The notes under the pieces are model-generated. The model worked only from the letters and a program-made list of their open reading frames with translations. It ran no database searches and was not told where the DNA came from. Made by a program: the position numbers and the translations under genes. Shown piece by piece: positions 9,178-16,668 of a DNA stretch of 64,000 nt. The DNA is from Oscillospiraceae bacterium (GTDB lineage Bacteria > Bacillota > Clostridia > Oscillospirales > Ruminococcaceae): positions 23,275-87,274 of the forward strand of contig JAUNJJ010000004.1 of NCBI GenBank assembly GCA_030533325.1, read 5' to 3'. Within the stretch, counting starts at the first letter, position 1, and each line of letters opens with the position of its first letter.

Positions 9178-9342
9178 ATGAACGGAAACTGCTGCTGGAT
9201 AATCATTCTTATTCTTTTAATCTGCTGCTGCGGAGGATGCGGCTTTGGCGGAAATAACATCGGCTGCGGCGGAAGCTGCGGTGGCAACTGCGGCTGCGGT
9301 TGCAACAACGGCTGTGACAACGGCTGCGGATGTGGATGCTGA
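9178..9342 (+). CDS. Small Cys/Gly-rich peptide
   Basis: A 54-residue gene. The product has a short hydrophobic stretch (WIIILILLICCC, residues 6-17) and then almost pure Gly/Cys/Asn repeats such as GCGGSCGGN and GCDNGCGCGC, about 18 cysteines in all. ATGGAGATG provides a ribosome site 10 bp upstream. A -10-like TATAAT (9106-9111) and the stem-loop at 9387-9413 frame it as its own transcript. Composition suggests a membrane-anchored or secreted metal-binding or disulfide-rich peptide, but no family function is known to me. An RNA role or a chance ORF is possible, although the ribosome site and framing argue for translation. Confidence 0.55.
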   Translation: MNGNCCWIIILILLICCCGGCGFGGNNIGCGGSCGGNCGCGCNNGCDNGCGCGC

Positions 9343-9386
9343 GCTGAATACTTCGGTGCAGTAGCTTAACAATCCTGTAACGCAAT

Positions 9387-9413
9387 CCCCCTGTGTCGTT
9401 ATGATACAGGGGG
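9387..9413 (+). terminator. Stem-loop after the Cys-rich peptide gene
   Basis: CCCCCTGT pairs with ACAGGGGG and a T-C/G-A extension closes the loop. The T tract is poor (ATAAGTGTTTT), so termination efficiency is uncertain. Confidence 0.5.
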
Positions 9414-9469
9414 ATAAGTGTTTTGGGTTATATAATAATTCAGATGTAGTTTTTATGTAAATATTTGTA

Positions 9470-9498
9470 TTTACATTTATGAAAATTTATTGTATAAT
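9470..9498 (+). promoter_or_regulatory. Promoter of the RelE/Panacea toxin-antitoxin pair
   Basis: TTTACA, exactly 17 bp, then TATAAT, 33 bp before the toxin ATG at 9531. Confidence 0.7.
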
Positions 9499-9530
9499 TG
9501 ATATAAAAGAATAAAAAATAAGGAACGGAT

Positions 9531-9902
9531 ATGGAAAGAACATTTATAATGACATCTGAGTTTGATAAGGCATGGTCATCATTAGGTTTAACAGATAAAG
9601 ATTTGAAAAATCTTCAGAATGAGTTACTTGATAATCCTGATTCAGGTGATTTGATAAAAGGTACACATGGCTGTCGTAAAATTAGAATATCGCTCGAAAA
9701 CAGGGGGAAAAGTGGAAGTGCAAGAGTTATTTATGTTGATTTTATAAGATTTGAGAAGTTATATCTTTTAACGGCATATGCAAAGAAAGATAAAGCTAAT
9801 CTTTCAAAACAAGAAATGAATTCAATAAAAGAAAAAGTAAAAACTATTGAACTTTTAGAACGAACCAGTTATGAAAGGAGAAAAGAATATGAATGTATAT
9901 GA
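9531..9902 (+). CDS. RelE/HigB-like type II toxin
   Basis: A 123-residue basic protein with the RelE/ParE-fold signature of the HigB/Gp49-like group: an early GTHGCRKIRISL strand, a SARVIYVDF strand, KLYLLTAYAKKDKANLS (the core strand with catalytic-type basic residues), and a C-terminal helix. Such toxins usually cleave mRNA on the ribosome. AAGGAACGG precedes the ATG. The gene comes first in the pair and overlaps the next gene by 14 bp. Because the neighbour carries a Panacea/DUF4065 domain, a toxin-antitoxin role is well supported. The substrate cannot be read from sequence. Confidence 0.78.
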   Translation: MERTFIMTSEFDKAWSSLGLTDKDLKNLQNELLDNPDSGDLIKGTHGCRKIRISLENRGKSGSARVIYVDFIRFEKLYLLTAYAKKDKANLSKQEMNSIKEKVKTIELLERTSYERRKEYECI

Positions 9903-10431
9903 AAGTGTTGTAAACTCACTCGATCAGGTTATTGATTACGAAAAAGGTTGTTCTGATAATGTTCGTATTCAAAAAATGTCTGCTACAGATAAAGAGTTGT
10001 CTGATACATTCGGATTGTCTGCCTTTGACATAGCATCCTGGTTTATTCAATATAATAATTCACAGGAGGAAACTGACCTTCTCACTGATTTAAAACTTCA
10101 GAAATTATTATATTATGCACAGGGAATATCAATTAAATATACAGGTAAAACCCTCTTTAAAGAGAACATATATGCATTCAGATATGGTCCTGTAGTAAAG
10201 GAAGTATATAACAAATATCAGAAGTTTGGAAGAAACCATATTGATGAAACAGTGAATATACCAGAGTTTGAAAATGACATAAGAGTGATTCTTGAAGATG
10301 TTTATGAAGACTATGGACAGTTCTCAGCCTGGAAACTCGTTGAAATGACACATAACGAATCTCCATGGCTTGAAACAGAAAAAAACAGTATTATTACTGT
10401 TGAAAAAATGAGAGAATTTTTTGCAAGATAA
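9889..10431 (+). CDS. Panacea/DUF4065 (SocA-like) antitoxin
   Basis: A protein of about 180 residues. Residues ~30-150 carry the DUF4065/Panacea signature: DIASWFIQY, LTDLKLQKLLYYAQG, FKENIYAFRYGPVVKEVYNKY, AWKLVEMTHNESPW. Panacea domains are known as antitoxin folds that neutralise many unrelated toxins, and SocA is an adaptor-type member. The ATG at 9889 sits 9 bp after AAGGAG, better than the ATG at 9871. The short region before the domain could contact the toxin. The toxin-first order with overlapping genes suggests coupling. A hairpin terminator ends the unit. Confidence 0.8.
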   Translation: MNVYESVVNSLDQVIDYEKGCSDNVRIQKMSATDKELSDTFGLSAFDIASWFIQYNNSQEETDLLTDLKLQKLLYYAQGISIKYTGKTLFKENIYAFRYGPVVKEVYNKYQKFGRNHIDETVNIPEFENDIRVILEDVYEDYGQFSAWKLVEMTHNESPWLETEKNSIITVEKMREFFAR

Positions 10432-10451
10432 TTTTTTAAGAAAATATATTG

Positions 10452-10493
10452 AAAATGCAGAACTTTGGTTATCCGGAGATTCTGCATTTTTAA
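10452..10493 (+). terminator. Terminator of the RelE/Panacea unit
   Basis: AAAATGCAGAA pairs with TTCTGCATTTT across an 18-nt loop, followed by TTTAAT. It begins 20 bp after the antitoxin stop. Confidence 0.72.
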
Positions 10494-10685
10494 TATGACG
10501 GAGACTATAATATTCTGTTCAGTTTTAGTTTTTTTAGTTGTTCATTGAATTCGAAAGCGGAATTAACTTACTATTCCGTCTTCTTACTTTTTCATAAAAA
10601 ACTATGTACTAACTATTGATATATGCCGATATGTGACGATTAATATATTGTAAGTTTTTTTGTAAAATATTGTTATGGAGGCGAT

Positions 10686-11165
10686 ATGTTGAAAACAGCA
10701 GGAGACAGATGTCCTGAGTGCGGAAGAAAATTTTTTTATTATGATTCTAGGCAAAGATATTACGGAAGTCCGGTCAGAACATGTAAAAAATGTAATAGTC
10801 AGTACCTGGATCTGAGGTACCATGAGATAGCTGTTGAGGGAATACCGGAGTCTGAACTGTCCAGAAAACCGATGATAATACTTATGATATTCGGAGCTCT
10901 GATACTGTACAGAGGAATATATCTTACAGGATACAGACAGCTGGGAATGGGAGATTATGGTCAGTGGATTATGCCGGTATTATTTATTATCATGGGAATA
11001 GTAATGATAACAGTCGGGATAATTGAAATCATCATGATATCCACGGGAAGAAAGATGATGAAATATGAACGTCTGAAAAGGGAATCAGAGGAACGCATGA
11101 GTGACAGAAGCTATGCGTGGACACTTAAACAGGAGGGATACAATGTTCCGGAACAATACTTATGA
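10686..11165 (+). CDS. Zinc-ribbon membrane protein, unknown
   Basis: A 159-residue protein that I cannot assign to a named family. The N-terminus has a CPEC...CKKC zinc ribbon (about residues 9-40). Two hydrophobic segments follow, MIILMIFGALILYRGIYL and IMPVLFIIMGIVMITVGIIEI, and then a charged C-terminal tail. GGAGGCG stands 6 bp before the ATG. It overlaps the next gene, also a two-helix membrane protein, by 23 bp, so the two are probably one operon. It lies in an accessory stretch between a TA pair and a divergent block. The roughly 190-bp gap upstream (10494-10685) is AT-rich with no feature I can support. Confidence 0.55.
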   Translation: MLKTAGDRCPECGRKFFYYDSRQRYYGSPVRTCKKCNSQYLDLRYHEIAVEGIPESELSRKPMIILMIFGALILYRGIYLTGYRQLGMGDYGQWIMPVLFIIMGIVMITVGIIEIIMISTGRKMMKYERLKRESEERMSDRSYAWTLKQEGYNVPEQYL

Positions 11166-11760
11166 TACTGAAAGAAAAAGCAGCAAGCTAAGCCTTGTGA
11201 TAGGTGTGCTTGCGATTACAGCCTTGTTTTTCTATCTTCTTGTCGGCGGATTTATGAAAATATTTAATAAATCAGATTATGAAGAAATAAATATTGATAT
11301 GGCCGGATACGGAATAGTTATTGAACATTCAATCAACGGACTTATTCCTACAGGAAAGGATTATTATTACATAGGTTTGAATTCCGAAGAAGGTGACATA
11401 TATGTAATACAGGCAGGAAAGAAATGGTTTGAAGATAATTTTAATACTTCTGACAATAGTGCAAATGATGGCAGTCTGACACTCAAAACCAAAGTAAACC
11501 GGCTTGATTATAAAGTTGCACGTGAACTTGCATCCGGATTTTCTGATTCAGATGTAAATATTTCTTTTGATTACTGTTATGATACACTTTATAAAAGCAA
11601 GGGAATTCTGATGATAATTTCAGCAGCTCTTTTACTTGCAACGATTATTTATTTTATAATGATTAAGTTTCAGAAGATTCAGTCCGGAAAATTATCGGGA
11701 CTTATAGGATTTCTACTGTTAATGGCAGTTTGTTTTACTATACTAAAGGCTATAAGATAA
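11143..11760 (+). CDS. Two-helix membrane protein, unknown
   Basis: About 205 residues. One hydrophobic segment lies near the N-terminus (LVIGVLAITALFFYLLVGGF) and two near the C-terminus (GILMIISAALLLATIIYFIMI and LSGLIGFLLLMAVCFTIL). Between them is an extracytoplasmic-looking region of about 110 residues rich in Asp/Asn/Tyr. The start at 11143 is 8 bp after AGGAGGG; a further 14 codons are open upstream. It overlaps the previous gene by 23 bp and ends before a strong terminator. No recognised domain. Confidence 0.55.
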   Translation: MFRNNTYDTERKSSKLSLVIGVLAITALFFYLLVGGFMKIFNKSDYEEINIDMAGYGIVIEHSINGLIPTGKDYYYIGLNSEEGDIYVIQAGKKWFEDNFNTSDNSANDGSLTLKTKVNRLDYKVARELASGFSDSDVNISFDYCYDTLYKSKGILMIISAALLLATIIYFIMIKFQKIQSGKLSGLIGFLLLMAVCFTILKAIR

Positions 11761-11813
11761 AATCTTTATATCAAATTATTCTTATTGTTGTCATTTAGGA
11801 GGTTATCTCCGCA

Positions 11814-11860
11814 AAAAAATCTCACTTTTCTGAATTGTATCAGGAAAGTGAGATTTTTTT
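11814..11860 (+). terminator. Terminator of the two-gene membrane protein unit
   Basis: AAATCTCACTTTTCTG pairs with CAGGAAAGTGAGATTT, followed by T7. It is nearly the same hairpin as at 16220-16265, another sign of shared parts in this accessory region. Confidence 0.85.
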
Positions 11861-11942
11861 ATATCAATGTTTGTTTCTGATTAAAATGTTGAATTTGTTT
11901 TTTTAACAGCAGTCTGATATACTATAAAAGCAAAAATATATT

Positions 11943-11978
11943 TTATAAAAATGCCGTTTACGGCAAAAATATTAAATG
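11943..11978. repeat. 36-bp direct repeat, copy 1
   Basis: A 36-bp block identical to 14616-14651, with TGCCG-TTTA-CGGCA at its core (a small hairpin). The two copies flank the minus-strand MATE-like and DUF4143 genes. Just after this copy a GGAG site and ATG open only a three-codon frame, so no gene starts here. Confidence 0.75.
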
Positions 11979-11997
11979 GAGTTCGCTATGAAACCTT

Positions 11998-12030
11998 AAA
12001 AAAGCACCTCATATGAAGTGCTTTTTCTTT
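11998..12030 (-). terminator. Terminator of the MATE-like gene
   Basis: AAAAAGCAC and GTGCTTTTT with a TCATATGA loop region. On the minus strand it is followed by TTTTTTAAGG, and it sits 13 bp past the stop of the minus-strand gene. Confidence 0.8.
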
Positions 12031-12043
12031 AATATTATAATTT

Positions 12044-13255
12044 TTAATTCGTTTGTTTTTTTACATCATATCTGTATATGATTAGTGATAATATAAGATG
12101 TACAACCATACCAAATCCGAACATTAAGATAATAAACATCATACTGCTTTCGAATGTGCCTTTTTTGAATAAGATAAAGAGTATTCCGTAATAAACAATA
12201 TTGACAAATACAGATATTATCGTAGTGTAGATAGTTTTACCTTTTGATATGAACCATGCGTCAATAAGAGCAGAAACTATGTATGTAAAATAAAACGGGA
12301 TAAGCGGCCATACAATTGCAAGCGTTACATCCGGATTGCATGCCATAATTTTTTCAATAAACCAGTGCCAGCCAGGCATAGAAACTATCCATAATCCAGC
12401 AATCCCCAGTGCGAATCTCCATGTATTTTTCATGTTCAGTTTTTCAAGACTGTTCCTTTTGATTATTTCAGCTAAGCATGAAACAGGAACAAGAAGCCAG
12501 CCCCATATGAAGTTATTGGCTACCCAGTAGTTTCCCGATTCTGATACTGAATTTACCATTTTACAAATCATAATTGCATAAATAAAGTTGTCCAGAAAAA
12601 TCTGAATACCTGCAAAAATTCCGATATGCCACCATTCCTTTATCCAGGACAGATTACATTTTCCAAAACCTATATATTTATTATGAAAAGCAAGCAACAT
12701 AGAAATTATTGCAAGAATACTGTTTACAGTTATTTCTGAGTATGATGCACCGATGTCGCTGAATTTTGATATCAGTAAATAATCAAATACAGATAACATA
12801 AGAACTCTTGAAATAATCAGCGTACACACGGTTTTATAGTCCGCATTTAATACAAATAGAATAATAGTAAAAGATGAGATATATGCAATTAGCATTGAAA
12901 AAGACTGAAGAAACAGATATCGTTCAGAAAATTCAGCATTCATAAATTCTGTAATAGAACTTACTTTAGCAGATATAATTAAAGTAAATATCAGATAAAC
13001 TGTGAATGAAATAATAAGTGCAAATCCGTTTCTTTCACGGCTTGATTTTTCTGGCTTTAAAATAGAATAGAGCGGTACAGTCATTGTTGTAATTATAATT
13101 TCATCAATAAGATCAAACCATTCCATTTGTCCGAGAATATTGATATCAACATTATTTACTGCTACAATATTCATTCTTATTATCAAATATACAGATGGAA
13201 TCAGTGCCCATAATATAAGTGATAAAAAGACTTTAAAATCCTTTTTTTCTGTCAT
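12044..13255 (-). CDS. MATE-like polytopic membrane protein
   Basis: About 403 residues with 10-12 hydrophobic segments spread through its length and a charged start (MTEKKDFKVFLS). The pattern around IMICKMVNSVSESGNYWVAN and LVPVSCLAEIIKRN resembles MATE/Oligosaccharidyl-lipid flippase-superfamily transporters, but the similarity is weak and the substrate is unknown. The ATG at 13255 lies 7 bp after AAGGAGAA; 13 further open codons upstream have no ribosome site. It starts 30 bp after the DUF4143 gene and so is probably co-transcribed with it. The block is flanked by 36-bp repeats. Confidence 0.6.
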   Translation of the reverse strand: MTEKKDFKVFLSLILWALIPSVYLIIRMNIVAVNNVDINILGQMEWFDLIDEIIITTMTVPLYSILKPEKSSRERNGFALIISFTVYLIFTLIISAKVSSITEFMNAEFSERYLFLQSFSMLIAYISSFTIILFVLNADYKTVCTLIISRVLMLSVFDYLLISKFSDIGASYSEITVNSILAIISMLLAFHNKYIGFGKCNLSWIKEWWHIGIFAGIQIFLDNFIYAIMICKMVNSVSESGNYWVANNFIWGWLLVPVSCLAEIIKRNSLEKLNMKNTWRFALGIAGLWIVSMPGWHWFIEKIMACNPDVTLAIVWPLIPFYFTYIVSALIDAWFISKGKTIYTTIISVFVNIVYYGILFILFKKGTFESSMMFIILMFGFGMVVHLILSLIIYRYDVKKQTN

Positions 13256-13284
13256 AGTAGTTCTCCTTTTTATATGAATTATTT

Positions 13285-14499
13285 TTATATACACCCAATC
13301 GGTACAATCCTGTTCATACTGTCAAGCGGAATAACCATTGACGACATGCACAGAACAGCACCTTCACCGGTTTCTTCGGGCAGTGATGATAAAACTGAAA
13401 AGTTTTTCAGGGCAGTTTTACCTGGGTCTGCGCTTTTCTTAATTTCAACAGGATACAGTTTTCCGTTGTCAAGTATCAGAAGATCAATTTCTTTTCCATT
13501 ATTGTCTCTGTAGTAAAACAGCCGGCTGCGGACATCGATGCCGTTATTTACGTATCCTTTGATAATTTCAGAAATGACATAGGTTTCAAACATAGCTCCG
13601 GCCATAGCAGATATTTCAAGTGCCCTTGAATTGTTCCACATACTTAGATAGCAGGCAAGACCGGTGTCCATGAAATACATCTTCGGACGTTTTACTATGC
13701 GCTTAATTGTATTTCCGGAATAGGGATTCAGTAAAAAAACAAGACCTGATGAAACAAGTACCGAAAGCCATCCGTCGGCTGTTTTCCTGTCTATCTCAAC
13801 ATCTTTTGAAATAACATCAAGATTCACTTCCTGACCGGTTCTTGCAGCCAGACATGAAATGAACCTTAAAAATTTTCCTTCATTCTGGATATTTACAAGA
13901 TTGCGAATATCGCGTTCAATATACGTCTGGAGATATGAACCGTAAAAATCTTCAGTATTCATATCAGGGTCGCTTACAACACCCGGCATACCGCCCTTCA
14001 GAATCTTGCTGAATATATCGGTTATGTTGTCCTGAGAATTAACATCTCTGATATCTGAAGGAAGAAAAGCCCTGCTTTCCCGTCCTTCAATTTCTGCACG
14101 TGACATAGAATACATTGACAGTATTCCAACTCTGCCTGCCAGTGATTCACTGACTTTATCAGTCATATGAAACATCTGTGAGCCGGTGAGAAAATACAAG
14201 CCTTTTTCTTTGGTTTCATCTGCTTTTATCTTGATATACGGCAAAAGCTCAGGCGCATATTGAATTTCATCAATGATAACCGGGGTGGAATACTGCTGAA
14301 GAAACAGTTCCGGATCTTCCCTTGCAAGCTGTCTTACTCTCGGATAATCCAGAGTAACATATTTTATATCAGAATTACTTTCGGCAAATTTTTTCAGAAG
14401 TGTGGTTTTTCCAACCTGCCTTGCTCCGCAAACCATTACTACAGGAAAATGCCCGGATAAATATTTTATTTTGGATTCAAGCGCTCTTTTTATATACAT
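13285..14499 (-). CDS. AAA ATPase with DUF4143 domain (1)
   Basis: A protein of about 404 residues from a large family of bacterial AAA-like ATPases with a C-terminal DUF4143 domain. Walker A CGARQVGKTTLLKKF lies near residue 26, Walker B PVIIDEIQYAPELL near 80, and a sensor LTGSQMFHM follows. DUF4143 shows the PD-(D/E)XK-like end (KEIDLLILDNGKLYPVEIKKS). The cellular role is unknown; many members cluster in variable regions and defence or TA-rich islands. The ATG at 14499 is preferred over a GTG at 14508 because the paralogue 300 bp away also starts MYLKR. The two face away from each other around the 36-bp and 27-bp repeats. Confidence 0.85.
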   Translation of the reverse strand: MYIKRALESKIKYLSGHFPVVMVCGARQVGKTTLLKKFAESNSDIKYVTLDYPRVRQLAREDPELFLQQYSTPVIIDEIQYAPELLPYIKIKADETKEKGLYFLTGSQMFHMTDKVSESLAGRVGILSMYSMSRAEIEGRESRAFLPSDIRDVNSQDNITDIFSKILKGGMPGVVSDPDMNTEDFYGSYLQTYIERDIRNLVNIQNEGKFLRFISCLAARTGQEVNLDVISKDVEIDRKTADGWLSVLVSSGLVFLLNPYSGNTIKRIVKRPKMYFMDTGLACYLSMWNNSRALEISAMAGAMFETYVISEIIKGYVNNGIDVRSRLFYYRDNNGKEIDLLILDNGKLYPVEIKKSADPGKTALKNFSVLSSLPEETGEGAVLCMSSMVIPLDSMNRIVPIGCI

Positions 14500-14615
14500 T
14501 TTTATCACTCGTTTCTATACAAAAACAGGAATATCATTCTCTATATGTATTATATCATTTATCATAATTATTATCAAGTGAATTTTTTTATCTGTAAACT
14601 GTAAAATTTTTTAGA

Positions 14616-14651
14616 TTATAAAAATGCCGTTTACGGCAAAAATATTAAATG
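14616..14651. repeat. 36-bp direct repeat, copy 2
   Basis: Identical to 11943-11978. It lies in the divergent intergenic region between the two DUF4143 ATPase genes. Confidence 0.75.
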
Positions 14652-14666
14652 AATTTTTGTTGTTTA

Positions 14667-14757
14667 ACTTAAAATATTCCCTCATAAAATGTTATTAGAT
14701 CATAATAATTCGCTCTGATTTTGTTAACTTACTTAAAATATTCGCTAAGAAAATGTT
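14667..14757. repeat. Two 27-bp direct repeats upstream of the second DUF4143 gene
   Basis: Copies at 14667-14693 and 14731-14757 share 24 of 27 bases (core ACTTAAAATATTC ... AAAATGTT) with a 64-bp period. The second copy ends on the -35 box of the downstream promoter, which suits a protein-binding site. Confidence 0.6.
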
Positions 14758-14784
14758 GAAGATTTGTCTGGATTATGGTATACT
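14756..14784 (+). promoter_or_regulatory. Promoter of the second DUF4143 ATPase
   Basis: TTGAAG, a 17-bp spacer and TATACT, ending 24 bp before the ATG at 14809. Confidence 0.6.
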
Positions 14785-14808
14785 AATGATAAAGGAGCGT
14801 GTTTGAAA

Positions 14809-16158
14809 ATGTATCTGAAAAGAAGAATTGATAGTTTCCTTGAAAAATGGAAAGCTGACGAAGACAGAAAACCGCTTGTGGTAAAAGGTTGCAGGCAGGT
14901 TGGCAAGACAGAATCGATTCATCATTTTATATATCAGAATTATGAGAGTGTTATAGAAATAAACTTTGTCGAAGAACCAAAGTTTCAGTCGGTTATTTCT
15001 GATGGATACAGTGCGGATGATATAGTACGTAATATTTCTCTTATTGATCCGTCAAAGCGCTTTATCCCCGGAAAAACTGTTTTGTTTTTTGATGAGATAC
15101 AGCAGTTTCCGGAAATTGCGACTTCTTTAAAGTTTTTTAAGATTGACGGACGTTTTGATGTAATATGCAGTGGTTCATTTCTTGGCATACATTATAAAAG
15201 AATCGAAAGTAACAGTGTTGGATATAAGACTGATTATACAATGTATTCCATGGATTTTGAAGAGTTTTTATGGGTCAAAGGTTACGATGATACATTTCGA
15301 AAAGTACTTTGTGAACATATGATATCCTGTAAACCTTTAAATGATGCTGTATTCTCAACAGCCAAAAGACTGTTTCTTGATTATTGTGTTCTTGGCGGGA
15401 TGCCTGAAGTGGTATGTAATTACATTGAAAAAGGAACATTTGAAGGTTCTCTTGAACTTCAGCATCAGTTGATTGATGATTATAAGGAAGATATTCGAAA
15501 GTATGCTGATGGTGTTGATCAGACAAGAATACTGAATGTGTTTAACAGAATAGTTCCGCAGCTTGCACAGGAGAATAAAAAGTTTCAGATTTCCAAGGTT
15601 GCATCCGGTGCGAGATTTAAAGACTATCGCGGATGTATCGAATGGCTGAATGATGCAGGAATAGTGAATATATGTTACTGTCTTTCTTTCCCCGAACTTC
15701 CTTTGAAAGGTAATTATAACAATGATATATTCAAACTGTATTTTGCAGATTCAGGTCTGCTGGTTTCAATGCTTGATGATGAGGCTCAGGATGATCTCAG
15801 AGCCAATAAAAATCTTGGTGTATATAAAGGGGCGCTATATGAAAATATTGTCGGAGAAGCACTTGTAAAGTCCGGAGGCCAGCTTTATTATTACAAACGT
15901 TCCGATTCCACACTTGAGCAGGATTTCTTTCTCTGCACAGCCGATTCACTTGTTCCTGTTGAAGTCAAATCCGCAAACGGCAGGGCAAAGTCTCTGAAAA
16001 CGCTTATTCAGTCTGAACATTACGGTGATATAAAGTTTGGAATCAAACTGATAGACGGAAATATTGGTTACAGTGACAAAGTATTTACTTTTCCGTATTT
16101 CTGCACTTTCCTTCTGAAAGAGATTCTTCCTAAGCTTGATGTGACAGAATTTTTCTGA
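14809..16158 (+). CDS. AAA ATPase with DUF4143 domain (2)
   Basis: A 449-residue protein of the same family as the divergent neighbour. Walker A KGCRQVGKTESIHHF is near residue 25, Walker B KTVLFFDEIQQFPE near 90, and CSGSFLG is the sensor. The DUF4143 C-terminal half ends in a PD-(D/E)XK-like set (STLEQDFFL ... LVPVEVKSANG). The protein is only distantly similar to its neighbour, so it is a separate acquisition rather than a recent duplication. AAAGGAG precedes the ATG; a TTG two codons upstream is closer to ideal spacing and cannot be excluded. The function is unknown. Confidence 0.83.
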   Translation: MYLKRRIDSFLEKWKADEDRKPLVVKGCRQVGKTESIHHFIYQNYESVIEINFVEEPKFQSVISDGYSADDIVRNISLIDPSKRFIPGKTVLFFDEIQQFPEIATSLKFFKIDGRFDVICSGSFLGIHYKRIESNSVGYKTDYTMYSMDFEEFLWVKGYDDTFRKVLCEHMISCKPLNDAVFSTAKRLFLDYCVLGGMPEVVCNYIEKGTFEGSLELQHQLIDDYKEDIRKYADGVDQTRILNVFNRIVPQLAQENKKFQISKVASGARFKDYRGCIEWLNDAGIVNICYCLSFPELPLKGNYNNDIFKLYFADSGLLVSMLDDEAQDDLRANKNLGVYKGALYENIVGEALVKSGGQLYYYKRSDSTLEQDFFLCTADSLVPVEVKSANGRAKSLKTLIQSEHYGDIKFGIKLIDGNIGYSDKVFTFPYFCTFLLKEILPKLDVTEFF

Positions 16159-16219
16159 TAATAGAAATTCTACGGAACAGATTGATTTTTGATATATCTG
16201 TACTCAAAGAAAAATCTTC

Positions 16220-16265
16220 AAAAAAATCTCACCTTCCGGAAAATCAGAAAGGTGAGATTTTTTTC
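16220..16265. terminator. Bidirectional terminator between DUF4143 and ridA
   Basis: AAATCTCACCTT pairs with AAGGTGAGATTT with A-rich and T-rich flanks on both sides. It serves both convergent genes. Confidence 0.85.
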
Positions 16266-16271
16266 TGTAAT

Positions 16272-16646
16272 TTATATTTCAGCAATAACTTCAACTTCTA
16301 CAAGAACATCCTTCGGAAGTTCCTTAACTGCCACGCAGCTTCTCGCCGGCTTTGATGTGAAATATTCGCCGTAGACTGCGTTGAATGCAGCGAAGTCTGA
16401 CATATTCTTTAAAAAGCATGTGGTTTTTACAGCTTTGTCAAATGAAGAACCGGCTTCCTTTAAAACTTCACCGAGGTTTTTCATTACCTGTGTTGTCTGT
16501 CCTTCGATATCTGTTGCTTCAACATTTCCTGTTGCCGGGTTGATTGCTATCTGACCTGATGTAAAAACAAGATTTCCTGTGATTACTGCCTGTGAGTACG
16601 GTCCGATTGCATCCGGGGCATTTTTGGTATATACTTTAGATGACAT
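16272..16646 (-). CDS. ridA: RidA family enamine/imine deaminase
   Basis: A 124-residue YjgF/YER057c/UK114-family protein that hydrolyses reactive enamine/imine intermediates, notably 2-aminoacrylate released by PLP dehydratases such as IlvA. Signatures: NAPDAIGPYSQAV, LVFTSGQIAINPATG, and the conserved Arg in KPARSCVAVKELPKDVLVEVE. It follows ilvA by 19 bp on the same strand, so it is co-produced with the enzyme whose by-product it clears. AAAGGAATC is the ribosome site. Confidence 0.94.
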   Translation of the reverse strand: MSSKVYTKNAPDAIGPYSQAVITGNLVFTSGQIAINPATGNVEATDIEGQTTQVMKNLGEVLKEAGSSFDKAVKTTCFLKNMSDFAAFNAVYGEYFTSKPARSCVAVKELPKDVLVEVEVIAEI

Positions 16647-16668
16647 GATACAAGATTCCTTTCATTTT

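Noticed and set aside
11976..11999. Gene start after the first 36-bp repeat (GGAG then ATG)
   Set aside because: The frame closes after three codons.
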